Positions 1 to 9,291 of a stretch of 20,009 nt of DNA are shown here, piece after piece. The translations under genes were made by a program, and so were the position numbers. A model generated the notes under the pieces. That model made no database searches, had not been told where the DNA came from, and saw only the letters and a program-made list of their open reading frames with translations. Origin of the DNA: Agrocybe praecox (taxonomy: Eukaryota > Basidiomycota > Agaricomycetes > Agaricales > Agrocybaceae); NCBI GenBank assembly GCA_964017145.1, contig CAXHKQ010000170.1, positions 1-20,009 on the forward strand, in the 5' to 3' direction. The number at the start of each line of letters is the position of its first letter. Position 1 is the first letter of the stretch.

Positions 1-840
1 CCGGAACGGTGCTCGAAGGTTGTTTGATTCGGAGATGCGCGCGCCGAGTGTGTGAATATGTTTGTGGTGGAAGTGTGGCGGTAGTGGCGGAGTGGCAGAA
101 CGACGAGCTTGCGGGCTGGGGGGGTTGGTCGGGCAAAACGTTTTGGGATATTCACGCATGGTGAGTAGCGATTTTAAGTTTTCGGTGTACGTGCACGTAT
201 AGTACACACACACGCTCGCTTTCTGGACGACTGTGAGTTATTTGAGTGGGTCTGTTTTCGGTGCGGTCTGTTGCTACGAGTGTGTGTGTGTGTGAGCTAC
301 ACTTACAAACAAGTTATGTTACCAGCCAGTGTGTGTGTTTGAGAGTGTAATAGTATTGGTACGGTCTCGAAGTTTAGTTGAGTCGAGTTGGGTGGGTGGA
401 AGGGGGTCGTAAAACCGGCTGGCGGTTGCGGTGGAGTTGTTGAAATTGGACATACGACTTGAAAATGAATTCGGTTTAGGGTGGGCGACGTCGTTGACTT
501 TGGTGTTTGTGTGGCGGCTGGCAACTTGGTGCCAAGCGGCGGCAACGGCAAGCCAGCTAGCTTATACGAACACGCATACACGCATGTAACATGTGTACAC
601 ACCTGGAAAATGTGTACAAAATTGGCAATGGCGGAAGGGGGGGATTTAGCGGCCGTTTGCTTTTGCTGACGACAAACAACATTTACAAGAAAGCCAACCT
701 ACCAACTGGTAAGATTAATTCGATGGTATTTTATTAGTTTTGATTAGTTACAAAATCTTCATATTACATGGTACTAGCTGCGAACCTGTTTACTACCCGT
801 TCCCGTATGAAGAAAGAGCGATAGCATGGATGTCAATAAC
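1..840. other. non-coding TG-rich DNA, no gene recognised
   Basis: Low-complexity TG/GT-rich DNA with a pure (TG)7 run at 281-294. Short open frames on both strands are composition-driven and show no domain. One donor-like string (ATG followed by GTGAGT, about 158-166) could end an exon on the plus strand, and CTG|GTAAGA at 705-713 is another weak donor, but no convincing coding exon precedes either. It may be intron, UTR or intergenic DNA. Confidence 0.5.
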
Positions 841-928
841 AACCTAACCTAACCAACCTAACATAACCTAACCTAACCAACCTAACCAACCTAACCTAAC
901 CTGAACAACCTAACCAACCTAGCCTAAC
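841..928. repeat. degenerate CCTAA/CCAACCTAA telomere-like array
   Basis: About 88 bp built from AACCTAACCT and CCAACCTAACC units, with interruptions such as ACATAACC, CTGAAC and AGCCTAAC. CCTAA is the complement of TTAGG, the canonical insect telomere unit. The array is short, degenerate and internal, so it is an interstitial telomere-like or microsatellite tract rather than a chromosome end. Confidence 0.85.
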
Positions 929-1753
929 GTTACAGCTACTTTGAGGTGTATTTGCATTGAGCTTGTTGAATCTTGTTCAACCAAAGAATTATCGGAAATT
1001 ACGCGGAGTCACTTACAATATTGCAAACAAAAAAAATCGCGTATCGCAGCCAATGTCTAATAAGTGGCTAACGTGTCAAACACAACATATTAGTAACCCA
1101 AACTCTCCGAATAAGGTGCATTACTGTGTGACGGTAGAAACAGCAAAGCTCGACTCTACTTACTTGCAGCATCGGATAGCCGTCAATGCGGCGACCAACC
1201 ACCAGACCAACCTGTCATCCACTAAACAATAGCCCGGCCATCTCGCAGCTCAGACGACCGACGACGTTCCACAGAGTTCCGTCCTCACCCACAACGTTCA
1301 CATAACCGCAGCGCAACCACGAAAGGCAATTTCTATAGGTCGCTGCGCCGCCACAAGTCATAGTATACACTAGAGCTGTTGCCGACACCGACACTGGCAC
1401 CACCACCCGCACCCGACCACCAGCCAGCCAGACCCAGAGCGGAGTCATTGAGGTCTGACCTCATTTCCGGAAATTTGCCGTGTGTGCTAATGAGTGTTGC
1501 GGAGCAACTTTGCATCGCATCATATGCGTATAATAATATACCGCACCAGAGATCCAAGAGTTGTGTGTGTCTATGTGCAATCCCTTGGCACTCTGAGCGT
1601 CTCTGGCTCCAATCTGCACACTCACACACACCCGCAAACTTGCACAAATACCCCCCGCACATACCGACGACGTTGACGTTGGAGCGCCGTTCCGGCGTCG
1701 ATGTTGTTTTACAAGTCAATCCGGTTACACTAGCCGGCGTATGTGTGTGTGTG
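929..1753. other. non-coding DNA, no gene recognised
   Basis: Mixed-composition DNA between the CCTAA array and the left end of the inverted-repeat element. Overlapping open frames on both strands (for example around 1379-1719) lack an ATG-initiated recognisable domain and are rich in Cys, His, Thr and Pro, as expected from CA/TG-rich DNA. A (TG)n run at 1742-1754 abuts the element. Confidence 0.45.
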
Positions 1754-1780
1754 TACAGGGAGCGAGGGATGAAGTGTTAC
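1754..1780 (+). repeat. left terminal inverted repeat of the 1.3 kb element
   Basis: It reads TA then CAGGGAGCGAGG, continuing to GAAGTGTTAC, and matches the reverse complement of 3028-3054 at 26 of 27 positions. It directly abuts a (TG)n tract, which may have supplied the TA target. Confidence 0.8.
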
Positions 1781-3052
1781 CAACTTCACTTGTCTATAGA
1801 GGCTAAACCAGTTGTCCTAGCGGGCTGTGTTTTCTTGAAATTCGTGTCTTATTGTGTCCTTCATATTCTGTGCAAATATTTTGGTTCCAAGTTCATCGCT
1901 GCAAAAGATATTGATAAAAAGAAAATACGTTACGAAGACAAATAGTTTTTTCAGGTTGGAAATCGAAACGGACTACCGTTCGCGCGTTCCAATTCCAGAC
2001 TTATAACTTTAATTCGGTATTTTCTTTCACATTATGTAATAACACTACTAAAGGCTCCGAAAAACACATAAATAGATGTCGGAAGCATTATAGACATTGT
2101 CACAAGATGAATCGAAAGATTACCATTATAAATCAGCTGAATCCGAGGAGTATGACTATAAATCTGGACCTATCGACCTGAATCATTAAATTTTTGCTTT
2201 GAATTGATCTTCCGCTCGAGTTCATTGAATATTTAAAAAATCGAGGTCTTAGGGCGAAGTCGGAACGAGTTTTCTGAGAAAAACACTGGTTTTTTAATTC
2301 AAGCTCGCTCGTGGCGTCGTTTTCACATGTTTCTCCAGGATGAGTATATTTTAAGGGGTTTAAAGTTCGATATCGATAAAAGTTATTCTGTAGGTTTGAA
2401 AGAAAGGTCTTTAGAACATTTATAACAAAAAGTGGCCACCGAGAAAACAAGGGCCATCTTTGAATCATATTTTTTTCGCTTGACTGCTGGAAAACTCATT
2501 ATTCACATTACCATCGACCATAGCATTAAACTAGGCCCGTTTATGTAAGGTCCAATGATGCCAAAATTATAGTTGATGTCGAAGGAACCCACTTGGTTCG
2601 ATTAAATGTCATTCAGATCCCAACAGAAGGCGCATCATCGCTCAAAACACTCGGAAAATACATTTAAGAGAAAAATACGATTTTCACTGTATATATTTTC
2701 AGTATCTATGGCTCTGCCTCAACCAGATTGGATATTGAAAGACTGTTTCTCTCAAAGCATTTTGAAGGTAAACATGTCATCTAGAAAACGCAAAAACAAG
2801 AACTAACAAAAGGTCCATATTTAATCGAGAATCGGCGGCACTTCCCATACATGTCGATCGAGCAGCGCAACGTATGTTAATCGCAATTCAATGAGCCATA
2901 AAAGGCTTGAACGTTGGTGTCATGAAAAATTGTGATGGAATTCATATAAATGATGATGTATACAATATCGTGCTAAAAATCCAAGTTCAAATGTTTACAA
3001 ATGAGCGAGATATAAGGATTTTGCGGTGTAACACTTCATACCTCGCTCCCTG
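1756..3052. mobile_element. TIR DNA transposon, TA-flanked, non-autonomous or decayed (Tc1/mariner-like)
   Basis: The left end at 1754-1780 and the right end at 3028-3054 are inverted copies of one another over 27 bases with a single mismatch (..GAGGGATG.. against ..GAGGTATG..). Both ends begin TA-CAGGGAGCGAGG, so the natural reading is a CAGGGAGCGAGG terminal repeat flanked by a duplicated TA dinucleotide, the target preference of the IS630/Tc1/mariner superfamily. The length, about 1,297 bp, also fits that superfamily. No intact transposase is visible: the interior is AT-rich and only short frames remain (about 66 aa at 2606-2806 plus, 111 aa at 2133-2468 minus), with no DDE/DDD motif that I can recognise. 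It is either an internally unrelated non-autonomous element or a heavily mutated copy. The superfamily call rests on the TA and the size only. Confidence 0.7.
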
Positions 3053-3054
3053 TA
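3028..3054 (-). repeat. right terminal inverted repeat of the 1.3 kb element
   Basis: It reads GTAACACTTCAT, continuing to CCTCGCTCCCTG then TA. It is the reverse complement of 1754-1780 with one mismatch. Beyond it the sequence returns to TG-rich DNA (TTTAGGTGTG). Confidence 0.8.
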
Positions 3055-3200
3055 TTTAGGTGTGTCTGCAAGCTGGATATAATGTTAGCATGTATGCGCT
3101 ATGCTGCTTCAACACAACATAGCACATAGTGGTGGTGGTTGTGTTGAAGATGCTCACCGCCACTGGCACTGTGCTGCTGCATGTTCATTGTGCAGTTGCG

Positions 3201-3412
3201 TATAAATAAGTGAGTGCACGTGTGCCAAGCCAACAGTATAAGTCAGACTGGAAGGAACGGGTACGACTGCTGCTGCACATGGTGCGAACAGTGAACGAAC
3301 AGAGTGCTAGTGAGCTATGTTCGAGTGGGTGGGGGATGGGGGATGACGACAAGTGCGGGAGCGAATGAGACTGAGTAGGATGTGTGCAAGAACATCGCTG
3401 ATTCAGGTAAGT
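3201..3412 (+). promoter_or_regulatory. candidate core promoter and short first exon with GTAAGT donor
   Basis: A TATAAATA box at 3201-3208 is followed 33 bp later by a CAGT initiator-like string (A at 3235) and then by an optimal 5' splice site, ATTCAG|GTAAGT, with the intron starting at 3407. An ATG at 3365 stays open for 14 codons and reaches the donor in phase 0, and an earlier ATG at 3278 gives a 30-codon closed frame that could be a uORF. TATA-to-start spacing is slightly longer than ideal. There is no downstream exon I can match, so this is only a plausible transcription start or first exon. Confidence 0.25.
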
Positions 3413-5300
3413 GTTAAAATGCACTCCTAAGATGAAAATGCGATCTGGTGTGAACATTCGTATGCAATCTAATCGTAATCATGAGCGAGAGCAACGACAA
3501 CAGATGCGAGAATAGACGGGCCAAACAAAAATATGTTTCCGAACATTGTAGATATGATGTAGCATCATTCATGTTGGACGTGCGCAAACGTATTAACAGC
3601 AACCGTGATGGTTCCTTGCTTTGCTTAGTCAATCAGTTTAAAAAATACGAACATTTAATTCGGTTAGTCGTCAGACCAGACCTGCGCCTATGCTCGGATA
3701 GTTTCCATTCCATATGTCAGGCGGTACAGCAAGCATCAAATAAACGAATACGACACACACACTCTATTCATTCGCATTTGTATGTATGTTCCGACCAAAA
3801 AGGCTGTGCTGTGTGTCCGCTTGATACCGCACAATGTTGCCCACATTTGCATTGTGACATGCTGCCACCCACAAACCACCCGCTTCGCGAGAGAAAAAAA
3901 AACAAGTTGTGTACGCAACTGAAATGAGTTTAGCCGGGCGCGCTCGAGCTCGCTAACCGCGCCAGTCGTACACACACACACATATTATGTATGATCTGGG
4001 AGCGTGCGAAAGACCAAATACCCACATAATAAAACACACGCAGGCGAAGAAAAAACAACCACCATCAGAGTAGATGTGAGTGTGGAGATTGCGAGTGCTG
4101 TTGCTACACAGAGATGAGGCGAGTGACAGGGCTTTTATGTGTGACACATGAATTACAAATAGATATGGTGTGGAGGCAACATGATCGCACATGCCAGAGC
4201 CAGTGTGGGTATAAATTCGTGTCTGCATGTGCCAACACAATGCCGCCGTATATGTATGTGCAAATGTATGTATGCTTATGTCTAGCCTTTGGTATGAAAG
4301 GATCAACGTGCGTGGGAAAGTGTACACGACTGTGATGGAAATGTGCGCAGAACGGATGGGGGATGGCTGTGCAAAGAATTCTATTTTCACCAGTCGTGGG
4401 GTTTGTCACGCCAAAGCTGCATGCGATTCGTGCAGCAGCACTACAACTACTGTGATCTATAGAGAGCCTGCGCTAGCAAGTGTCGTCAAATGTCAATGTA
4501 CAGTGAATTCGGTATTTTTGCAGTCTCTTTGAAGCATAACAAAATGTATTCGAAGCTTTATTAGAACATTAAAACAGACCACAGATAAATCAGTACATCG
4601 ATGTTGACTGACAAGATCATACAAAATAACACAGCATTGTTAGTGTAAATCGCAACGTTTACTCACGATATTCGAGATTCGTTCATTCCATTCATCCGAT
4701 TCATTCAATTGGATGAATTCACTATATAAATTTCGTGTAATTTGTTATTATGTTATCTGTAAACTACGTTGAAATTACAAAGTGTTCTGTGCCATTTTTT
4801 ACAGCCCACCCCAAAATCACCTTCTTTGGAAAAAGTTGTGATCGATGACAACACTCGTCACCACAGTCAATCTACTTGACACAATCCGAGAAGGGCCGAA
4901 TAAACACATTTCTATAGCTCGTGTGTGAGTGTACGTGTGGGTACACAAAACGCGTGCTTCAGACACGAATGCGTTTATGCATTGCGTGACTGATATGAGT
5001 TGCAATTGCGTACTGAGAACTGAGATTGACGCTGACGACTGCGCATAGACGAAGCGTACAATAAACGAGAAAAACGACACTCGGAACCCAGGGATGTGAC
5101 AGAACAGGATAGAGTGAAAAGTGTTGGTTATGTGTCTGTTTTTTCGTGATAAACTCACGACAGAACTCACTTATTCATTCCTCGGAACTAGATCAATTGG
5201 CATTTATGCTGTATAAATTAATCAAGTTCAACCGAATAAACATTATATGTATATCCAATCTAGAATGATTTCACTCACGCCCAATAATCGCAGCGCAAAA
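3407..5300. other. CA-rich non-coding DNA, no gene recognised
   Basis: Non-coding by composition, with an (AC)n run at 3970-3982. A 148-aa ATG frame at 3481-3927 exists on the plus strand, but its second half is His/Cys/Arg-rich low complexity and I recognise no family, so I do not call it a gene. A short imperfect hairpin built from ATTCATCC and GGATGAAT lies near 4688-4717. Confidence 0.4.
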
Positions 5301-6235
5301 ATAAAACGTTGTCCTCGGCGCGTCGTAATAAGATTAATGCACATCCTTATTTACCAATTGTTGCCATAAAACCAACGCAACCACCAACGACACGCACACA
5401 CACACACTCGTACATGCACATTACCAAACGAACAACATGCAGCGCGCGCAGCAAAAACCATTCGCCGCTACACGCCCTTGATGAGTTATTCCTCATACCT
5501 ATCGTGCGGGTCGACCATCGCGTCAACGTCGGCCAGTGGTGGGCGAACGCTTGCACACACATTTCAGGGTTGATTATTTTATATTTGCATGAGCACTGGC
5601 ACACACGCACACACATGAGAGATCCACTCGTGAGTTCGTGCATCAGCACAGCATCGCCGAAAAGAAAACAAAAGTGCAGACTACAAAAAATCGCACCCAT
5701 TTGCAGAGCACAGTCCAGTGTCCAGTCCATGGTCCGCATCCGCATGCATGCATGCGTGCGTGGTGTGTAAAAATAAATCCCTGCCTAAAAAATAAAAATA
5801 AATACCGCAAAAAATGCACATACCGGCGTACGCGTCGCGCGACGGATAGCGACCACCACCGAAAACCATATTTTGTGTGCATTTGACCCGTTCGGCGCAT
5901 GTTTGCGTACAAACGGGCGGGCGGGCGGCGGACGCAACGCGAAAAAACAAAACCACGACGTTGGCGGCGCTTGCACCGCCGCGAATATGCACAGAACTCT
6001 CGTCCGAAACGCAAAACGACAGCAACTTCACATTGCGTCGCACATGCACATGCGCACACAGCAAACACAAACACTCAAAAGCACGAAATGCGTTCGCGTG
6101 AGAACGAACTCCGCAACACGCACACACACGAAACGCGAGAAAAAAGGACCCACACGACACAGAACGACACACACAACAAACCGAACATGTGATGTACATA
6201 GTCTGAGTGTGTATGTGTAATAAAAAGTTCGACCA
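5301..6235. other. CA/CG-rich low-complexity DNA, no gene recognised
   Basis: The plus strand is rich in CACA, CGCA and GCATGCATGC-type strings: (CA)n at 5395-5407 and a GCATGCATGCATGCGTGCG run near 5740-5760. Several frames stay open on both strands at once (the longest, 186 aa, is on the minus strand at 5681-6241), which is typical of stop-poor simple sequence rather than of genes. GC is locally high at 5900-6000, including a GGGCGGGCGGGCGG tract near 5917-5932. Confidence 0.4.
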
Positions 6236-7059
6236 ACTCACTGGGATGCTAGAGCAGATGTCGTCTCAATCGGACACTATTTTCAAACAAAAATATAGGA
6301 GGTTTAGTCCGATTTTGATTCCCTTCGGACAATGGGTTAATATTAACGATATACGCTTATGCTCGAAAACAAAATTTGATATTTTCAAAATTACAATATT
6401 TATAGCTGATTTTGTGGAAGTGACATTATTGTAGTTTATTTACACGGCATAACATGGTTTTGATGGAAAGTAAAAAAACATTCTGAGCTTCATCAGTAGG
6501 GAAATGTTATGCCCAACACGAATAAAGTTTAAGATTTTGAGTAATGTAATTTTTAATCGAGATATTTCAGTTTTTTTTATAAGATGCATAACCCCTCACT
6601 AAATAAATTCTCCATGCATGATTCGTATATCATGTGATTTTTCGATTTTATTCAATCTTGATTCCTACTCGATTTTTTACAAATTTGAAGACCAATACAT
6701 GATTCAGTCTCATGCTCTTGAAACTAAAGGGGGCAAACCGAGGGGGCACACATTTTGAAACTTCAAAAAAACATGTCTTCAGTTTCTCGTGGTTAGCTGA
6801 GTGCCGGTAATATTGATACATGAACACTTTGCATCGGCAAAACGTGAAAAGGAAAATTGGGTAACAAAAATGTTCATGGTTTCGGAAATCGGTTGGAAAA
6901 TACCTCCTCAACGGGTGTTTCACGAAAAATGTCCGTTGGAGGGGCCATCTACCCTAGTTATCGTGTGAGTGTCTGTGTGTATTATGGCACAACAACCGCG
7001 GAATGCGCGCGCGCGCGCCAGTGCCATCAAAGCAACACATAGCCTGAACAGCGCGCAGC
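6236..7059. other. AT-rich non-coding DNA, nothing recognised
   Basis: AT-rich DNA with many stops in all frames and no repeat or domain that I can identify. Its right end passes into CG/GC-alternating sequence (GCGCGCGCGC near 7005-7017) just before the long inverted repeat. Confidence 0.4.
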
Positions 7060-7196
7060 GACACATGCCCGAGAAAAAAAACGACAACCACACACAACCC
7101 TTTTTCCATGAGTTCGGGTGCGCGGGCTGGTGGCGCACCCGAACTCATGGAAAAAGGGTTGTGTGTGGTTGTCGTTTTTTTTCTCGGGCATGTGTC
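7060..7196. repeat. perfect 64-bp inverted repeat with a 9-bp spacer
   Basis: Arm 7060-7123 and arm 7133-7196 are exact reverse complements base by base, including an A8/T8 run in each arm. They are separated only by GGGCTGGTG (7124-7132). Pairing continues imperfectly outward with a one-base offset (GCGCAGCGACAC against GCGCAAGACAC). Transcribed from either strand it would give a long, uninterrupted hairpin, unlike a miRNA precursor, which has bulges. It could be a hairpin-RNA/endo-siRNA source, a recent inverted duplication, or an assembly or amplification foldback artefact. Confidence 0.95.
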
Positions 7197-8460
7197 TTGC
7201 GCCCAACGGACCACATCGTTTGGCATTAAATGTATGCTGCAATGCACGCGTGCGTGCGCGTGTCTGCTCTATAAACGCGGAGCTCCGGCGGCCGGTCGCG
7301 CGACATTGAAACACTGAACTACCCCCATAGCAGCCGTCCAACCATCCGACTGGTTTCGAAAAAATATCTCGCGCACTGGCTGTGTTGGATTTTGGGCGTT
7401 GTGTTGTTTACATGCGCGAAGATAAACTGCATCGCTGGCCAACACTAATTTGGACCAGTGATGTGATCGCTTTTGCTTTTGGATAGGCAGCATAATAAAA
7501 GTACCCAAGATAGCTTTTCCAATGCAATCAAAAGCAAGAAAATAGCCAACACCGTTCGATGGCGATTTGAGGTGATTTGTGGGTGGAATTTCAAACATTG
7601 ACCCACCCCCAAATAGCCATCTTTAGACAGAGTTGCCAGTTGCCAAAAGAAATCTTCTCAATTTTGATCGACAATTACCATTATTCTCAATTTTGCTCGA
7701 AGATCCAACGATTTTTGATGTAATTGTCAATTGAAACCCAACGAGAAATCGAATCAATCTAAATGACAAATTCGCATTCGTTCACGCACAGAAAAATCAA
7801 CAACCAAAATGTGTTCACCAAAGTGCTTACAAGCGCAGCGCAGCGCGTACACGAGATCAATTCATAATATTCGCATCAGTTACCATCGCAGCGGCAAAAT
7901 CAGCGGCAAAGCGGCGATACAATATGTTTCACACACACCCACCAAAAACCCAACCACCACACATGCACACACAAAAACATTCGACGCCAAAAACGCCCGC
8001 CCGCGTGCGCACTCGTGCTTTATTCATACGATCGAACAGATTCGTGTTCCACCACCACCGCCGAAGTCGACGTCGTCGTCGTTCATATGCCATATTTGTT
8101 TATTTACTTATAGCAAATGTACGTCCGCACCACGCGCTTCGTGCGCTTCTCGCTTCTCCACCTCCACACACAGACACGCACGCCTGGCAGAGAATATTTG
8201 CTTTGGCAAGTGGCCCCCAAAGTGTACAGAGGCGAATGTGAATGGGAGTGTGGGTGTTTGCCAGCGCAATCGTGATCCGTTGTGCGGGTGTGGGTGCGTG
8301 TGTGTGCGGGCGACCGGGACCGTTTGACGCAGCAGCAACAGCAGCCGTATGTGTGCTGGTGCTGGGATCCGTATCCGTACTCAATCGCGTATATTATAAA
8401 TAGTATACACAAGTAGATACACATACAGGGTTCCATGCCGGAAAATATAACAAATATACA
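7197..8460. other. non-coding DNA with trinucleotide and CA-rich stretches
   Basis: No recognised gene. A 172-aa ATG frame on the plus strand at 7809-8327 overlaps several minus-strand frames and is dominated by His, Thr, Ser, Arg and Cys. Notable simple tracts are CCACCACCGCC and GTCGTCGTCGTC around 8050-8082 and GCAGCAGCAACAGCAGC near 8329-8345. A TTCTCAATTTTG string is repeated at about 7656 and 7684. Confidence 0.4.
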
Positions 8461-8521
8461 CCTAAAACTTCTATAACGCGGTCTTCAAACAAGTTTTTTT
8501 ATAACTCTCAGAGAAATCTTC

Positions 8522-8592
8522 AGATTACAAGGCCTGAGGATTTCTGGACACGAGCACCAAGTCGCAGATCTCGGCCCACTATGCTATGCTCC
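8522..8592 (-). mobile_element. tRNA-like SINE fragment left of the LTR element
   Basis: On the minus strand, 8575-8586 reads TAGCATAGTGGG, a good match to a pol III A box (TRGCNNAGTGG). About 30 bases further lies a degenerate B-box-like GTCCAGAAATCC. The same GGGAGCATAGCA string recurs on the other side of the LTR insertion. This suggests tRNA-derived SINE sequence interrupted by the retrotransposon. The B box is poor, so the call is tentative. Confidence 0.4.
8589..8592 (+). repeat. target-site duplication, left copy
   Basis: CTCC lies immediately before the TGTGATGA start of the left LTR and is repeated as CTCC at 14516-14519 immediately after the right LTR. A perfect 4-bp duplication is within the usual Ty3/gypsy size range. 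Confidence 0.85.
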
Positions 8593-9075
8593 TGTGATGA
8601 CTCAGAGTGCGGAAATACTCATTAAAGTAACGTATAATATATAGTAGATGTGTCGCATTGGTGCAGGTGTTAAGTTGCAATGCAAGCACACGCGCACGTT
8701 GTTTATGTTTTGCTATGTGCGCATGCGCGGCGACGCGAACGACTTGTATTTTGTTTGTTAATCTAGGTCAGGTAATCGGGCACACGCGGTACGCACGGCT
8801 GTCGAAGAGTGGGGCCGAGTTGATAAAAAGGCACGGCACGAGCGGATCGGGGCGCATTACTGGACCTGAGTCTTGCACGAGTATTGTTCACCTGAGTCTT
8901 GCACGAGTATTTGTTGTAATCAGTTCGCGGAGTTTGTTAAAGAAATTAAAGTCGGTTTACTGTTGTCCATTACGTGTTGTTGAGTTTGAATAGTGGTATT
9001 GGAGTTGTGTTAGAGTTGTCTCAGATTCAAGGTTCCAGGTTCCAGCGGCTGTTCGGCGTAGCAGAGATCCTCACA
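8593..9075 (+). repeat. 5' LTR (483 bp)
   Basis: Starts TGTGATGACTCAG and ends GATCCTCACA. Possible signals: a TATAATATATAG box at 8633-8644; two copies of a 22-bp sequence (8864-8885 and 8890-8911, period 26); an arthropod-type initiator TCAGTT at 8920-8925; a DPE-like AGTCG at 8950-8954, one base further than the canonical +28; and an ATTAAA poly(A) signal variant at 8945-8950 followed by GT-rich DNA. This arrangement would put R roughly at 8922-8975. TATA-driven initiation nearer 8665 is the alternative. Confidence 0.95.
8864..8911 (+). repeat. tandem 22-bp direct repeat inside the LTR
   Basis: Two exact copies of a 22-base sequence containing CCTGAGTCTTGCACGAGTAT lie at 8864-8885 and 8890-8911, separated by GTTC, immediately upstream of the TCAGTT initiator-like site. 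The pair is repeated in the 3' LTR at 14304-14351. Its position just upstream of the putative start suggests a duplicated factor-binding site (inference). Confidence 0.85.
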
Positions 9076-9077
9076 TT

Positions 9078-9095
9078 TGGTGCCCCGAGTTGGTT
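9078..9095 (+). other. primer-binding site of the LTR element
   Basis: TGGTGCCCCGAGTTGG begins two bases (TT) after the end of the left LTR. TGG is the complement of a tRNA 3' CCA, which together with the position is diagnostic of a minus-strand PBS. The primer would end CCAACTCGGGGCACCA. I could not assign the tRNA with certainty. Confidence 0.75.
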
Positions 9096-9202
9096 CAGAA
9101 TTGATTCTATTCAATTCTGCGGATTCACGCCACGCGGGAACAGCCGGATTAGGTAAGTTACAGGTCAGGTAAATAAAAAAGAAAACTAGTAGCGCACTAG
9201 TT
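9096..9202 (+). promoter_or_regulatory. structured leader: two hairpins around a splice donor
   Basis: Directly after the PBS lies a perfect 9-bp stem with a 6-nt loop (CAGAATTGA 9096-9104 paired with TCAATTCTG 9111-9119). ATTAG|GTAAGTTA gives a strong 5' splice site with the intron starting at 9153. A second perfect stem of 7 bp (AACTAGT 9184-9190 paired with ACTAGTT 9196-9202) has the loop AGCGC, containing self-complementary GCGC. The order PBS, hairpin, splice donor, hairpin, gag resembles the packaging/dimerisation leader of retroviruses. Function is inferred from layout only. Confidence 0.5.
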
Positions 9203-9212
9203 GTTAGAGTGC

Positions 9213-9251
9213 ATGGGTGAGGAAGAATTGAGTAGGAGTGTGAGCATTTGA
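9213..9251 (+). CDS. possible uORF in the gag leader (12 aa)
   Basis: ATG at 9213 opens a 12-codon frame closed by TGA at 9249-9251, 40 bases before the gag ATG. The base at -3 is T, so initiation should be leaky. It may be chance, since no conservation can be judged here. Confidence 0.2.
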   Translation: MGEEELSRSVSI

Positions 9252-9291
9252 GAGTGGAATATTATAGAAACGATTGTGATATTTGAAAGTC

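Noticed and set aside
841..928. CRISPR-like array
   Set aside because: Units are 5-11 bp with no unique spacers, in eukaryotic sequence. It is a simple telomere-like repeat.
3481..3927. 148-aa ATG open frame near the candidate first exon
   Set aside because: It would lie inside the intron predicted by the GTAAGT donor at 3407. The second half is low complexity and no family is recognised.
5681..6241. 186-aa minus-strand open frame
   Set aside because: Cys/Val/Arg/Phe-rich translation of TG/CG-rich DNA, with several other long frames open over the same bases. No domain and no ATG-led coding signature.
7060..7196. miRNA precursor
   Set aside because: The 64-bp stem is perfectly paired without bulges and far longer than an animal pre-miRNA stem. 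The hairpin-RNA or artefact explanation fits better.
7809..8327. 172-aa plus-strand open frame starting with ATG
   Set aside because: Low-complexity His/Thr/Ser/Arg content, overlapped by three minus-strand frames, no recognised family or splice context.
8658..8993. 111-codon open frame across the 5' LTR, repeated in the 3' LTR at 14098-14433
   Set aside because: It starts at TTG, not ATG, and lies wholly in LTR regulatory sequence. The identical copy in the other LTR reflects LTR identity, not a gene.
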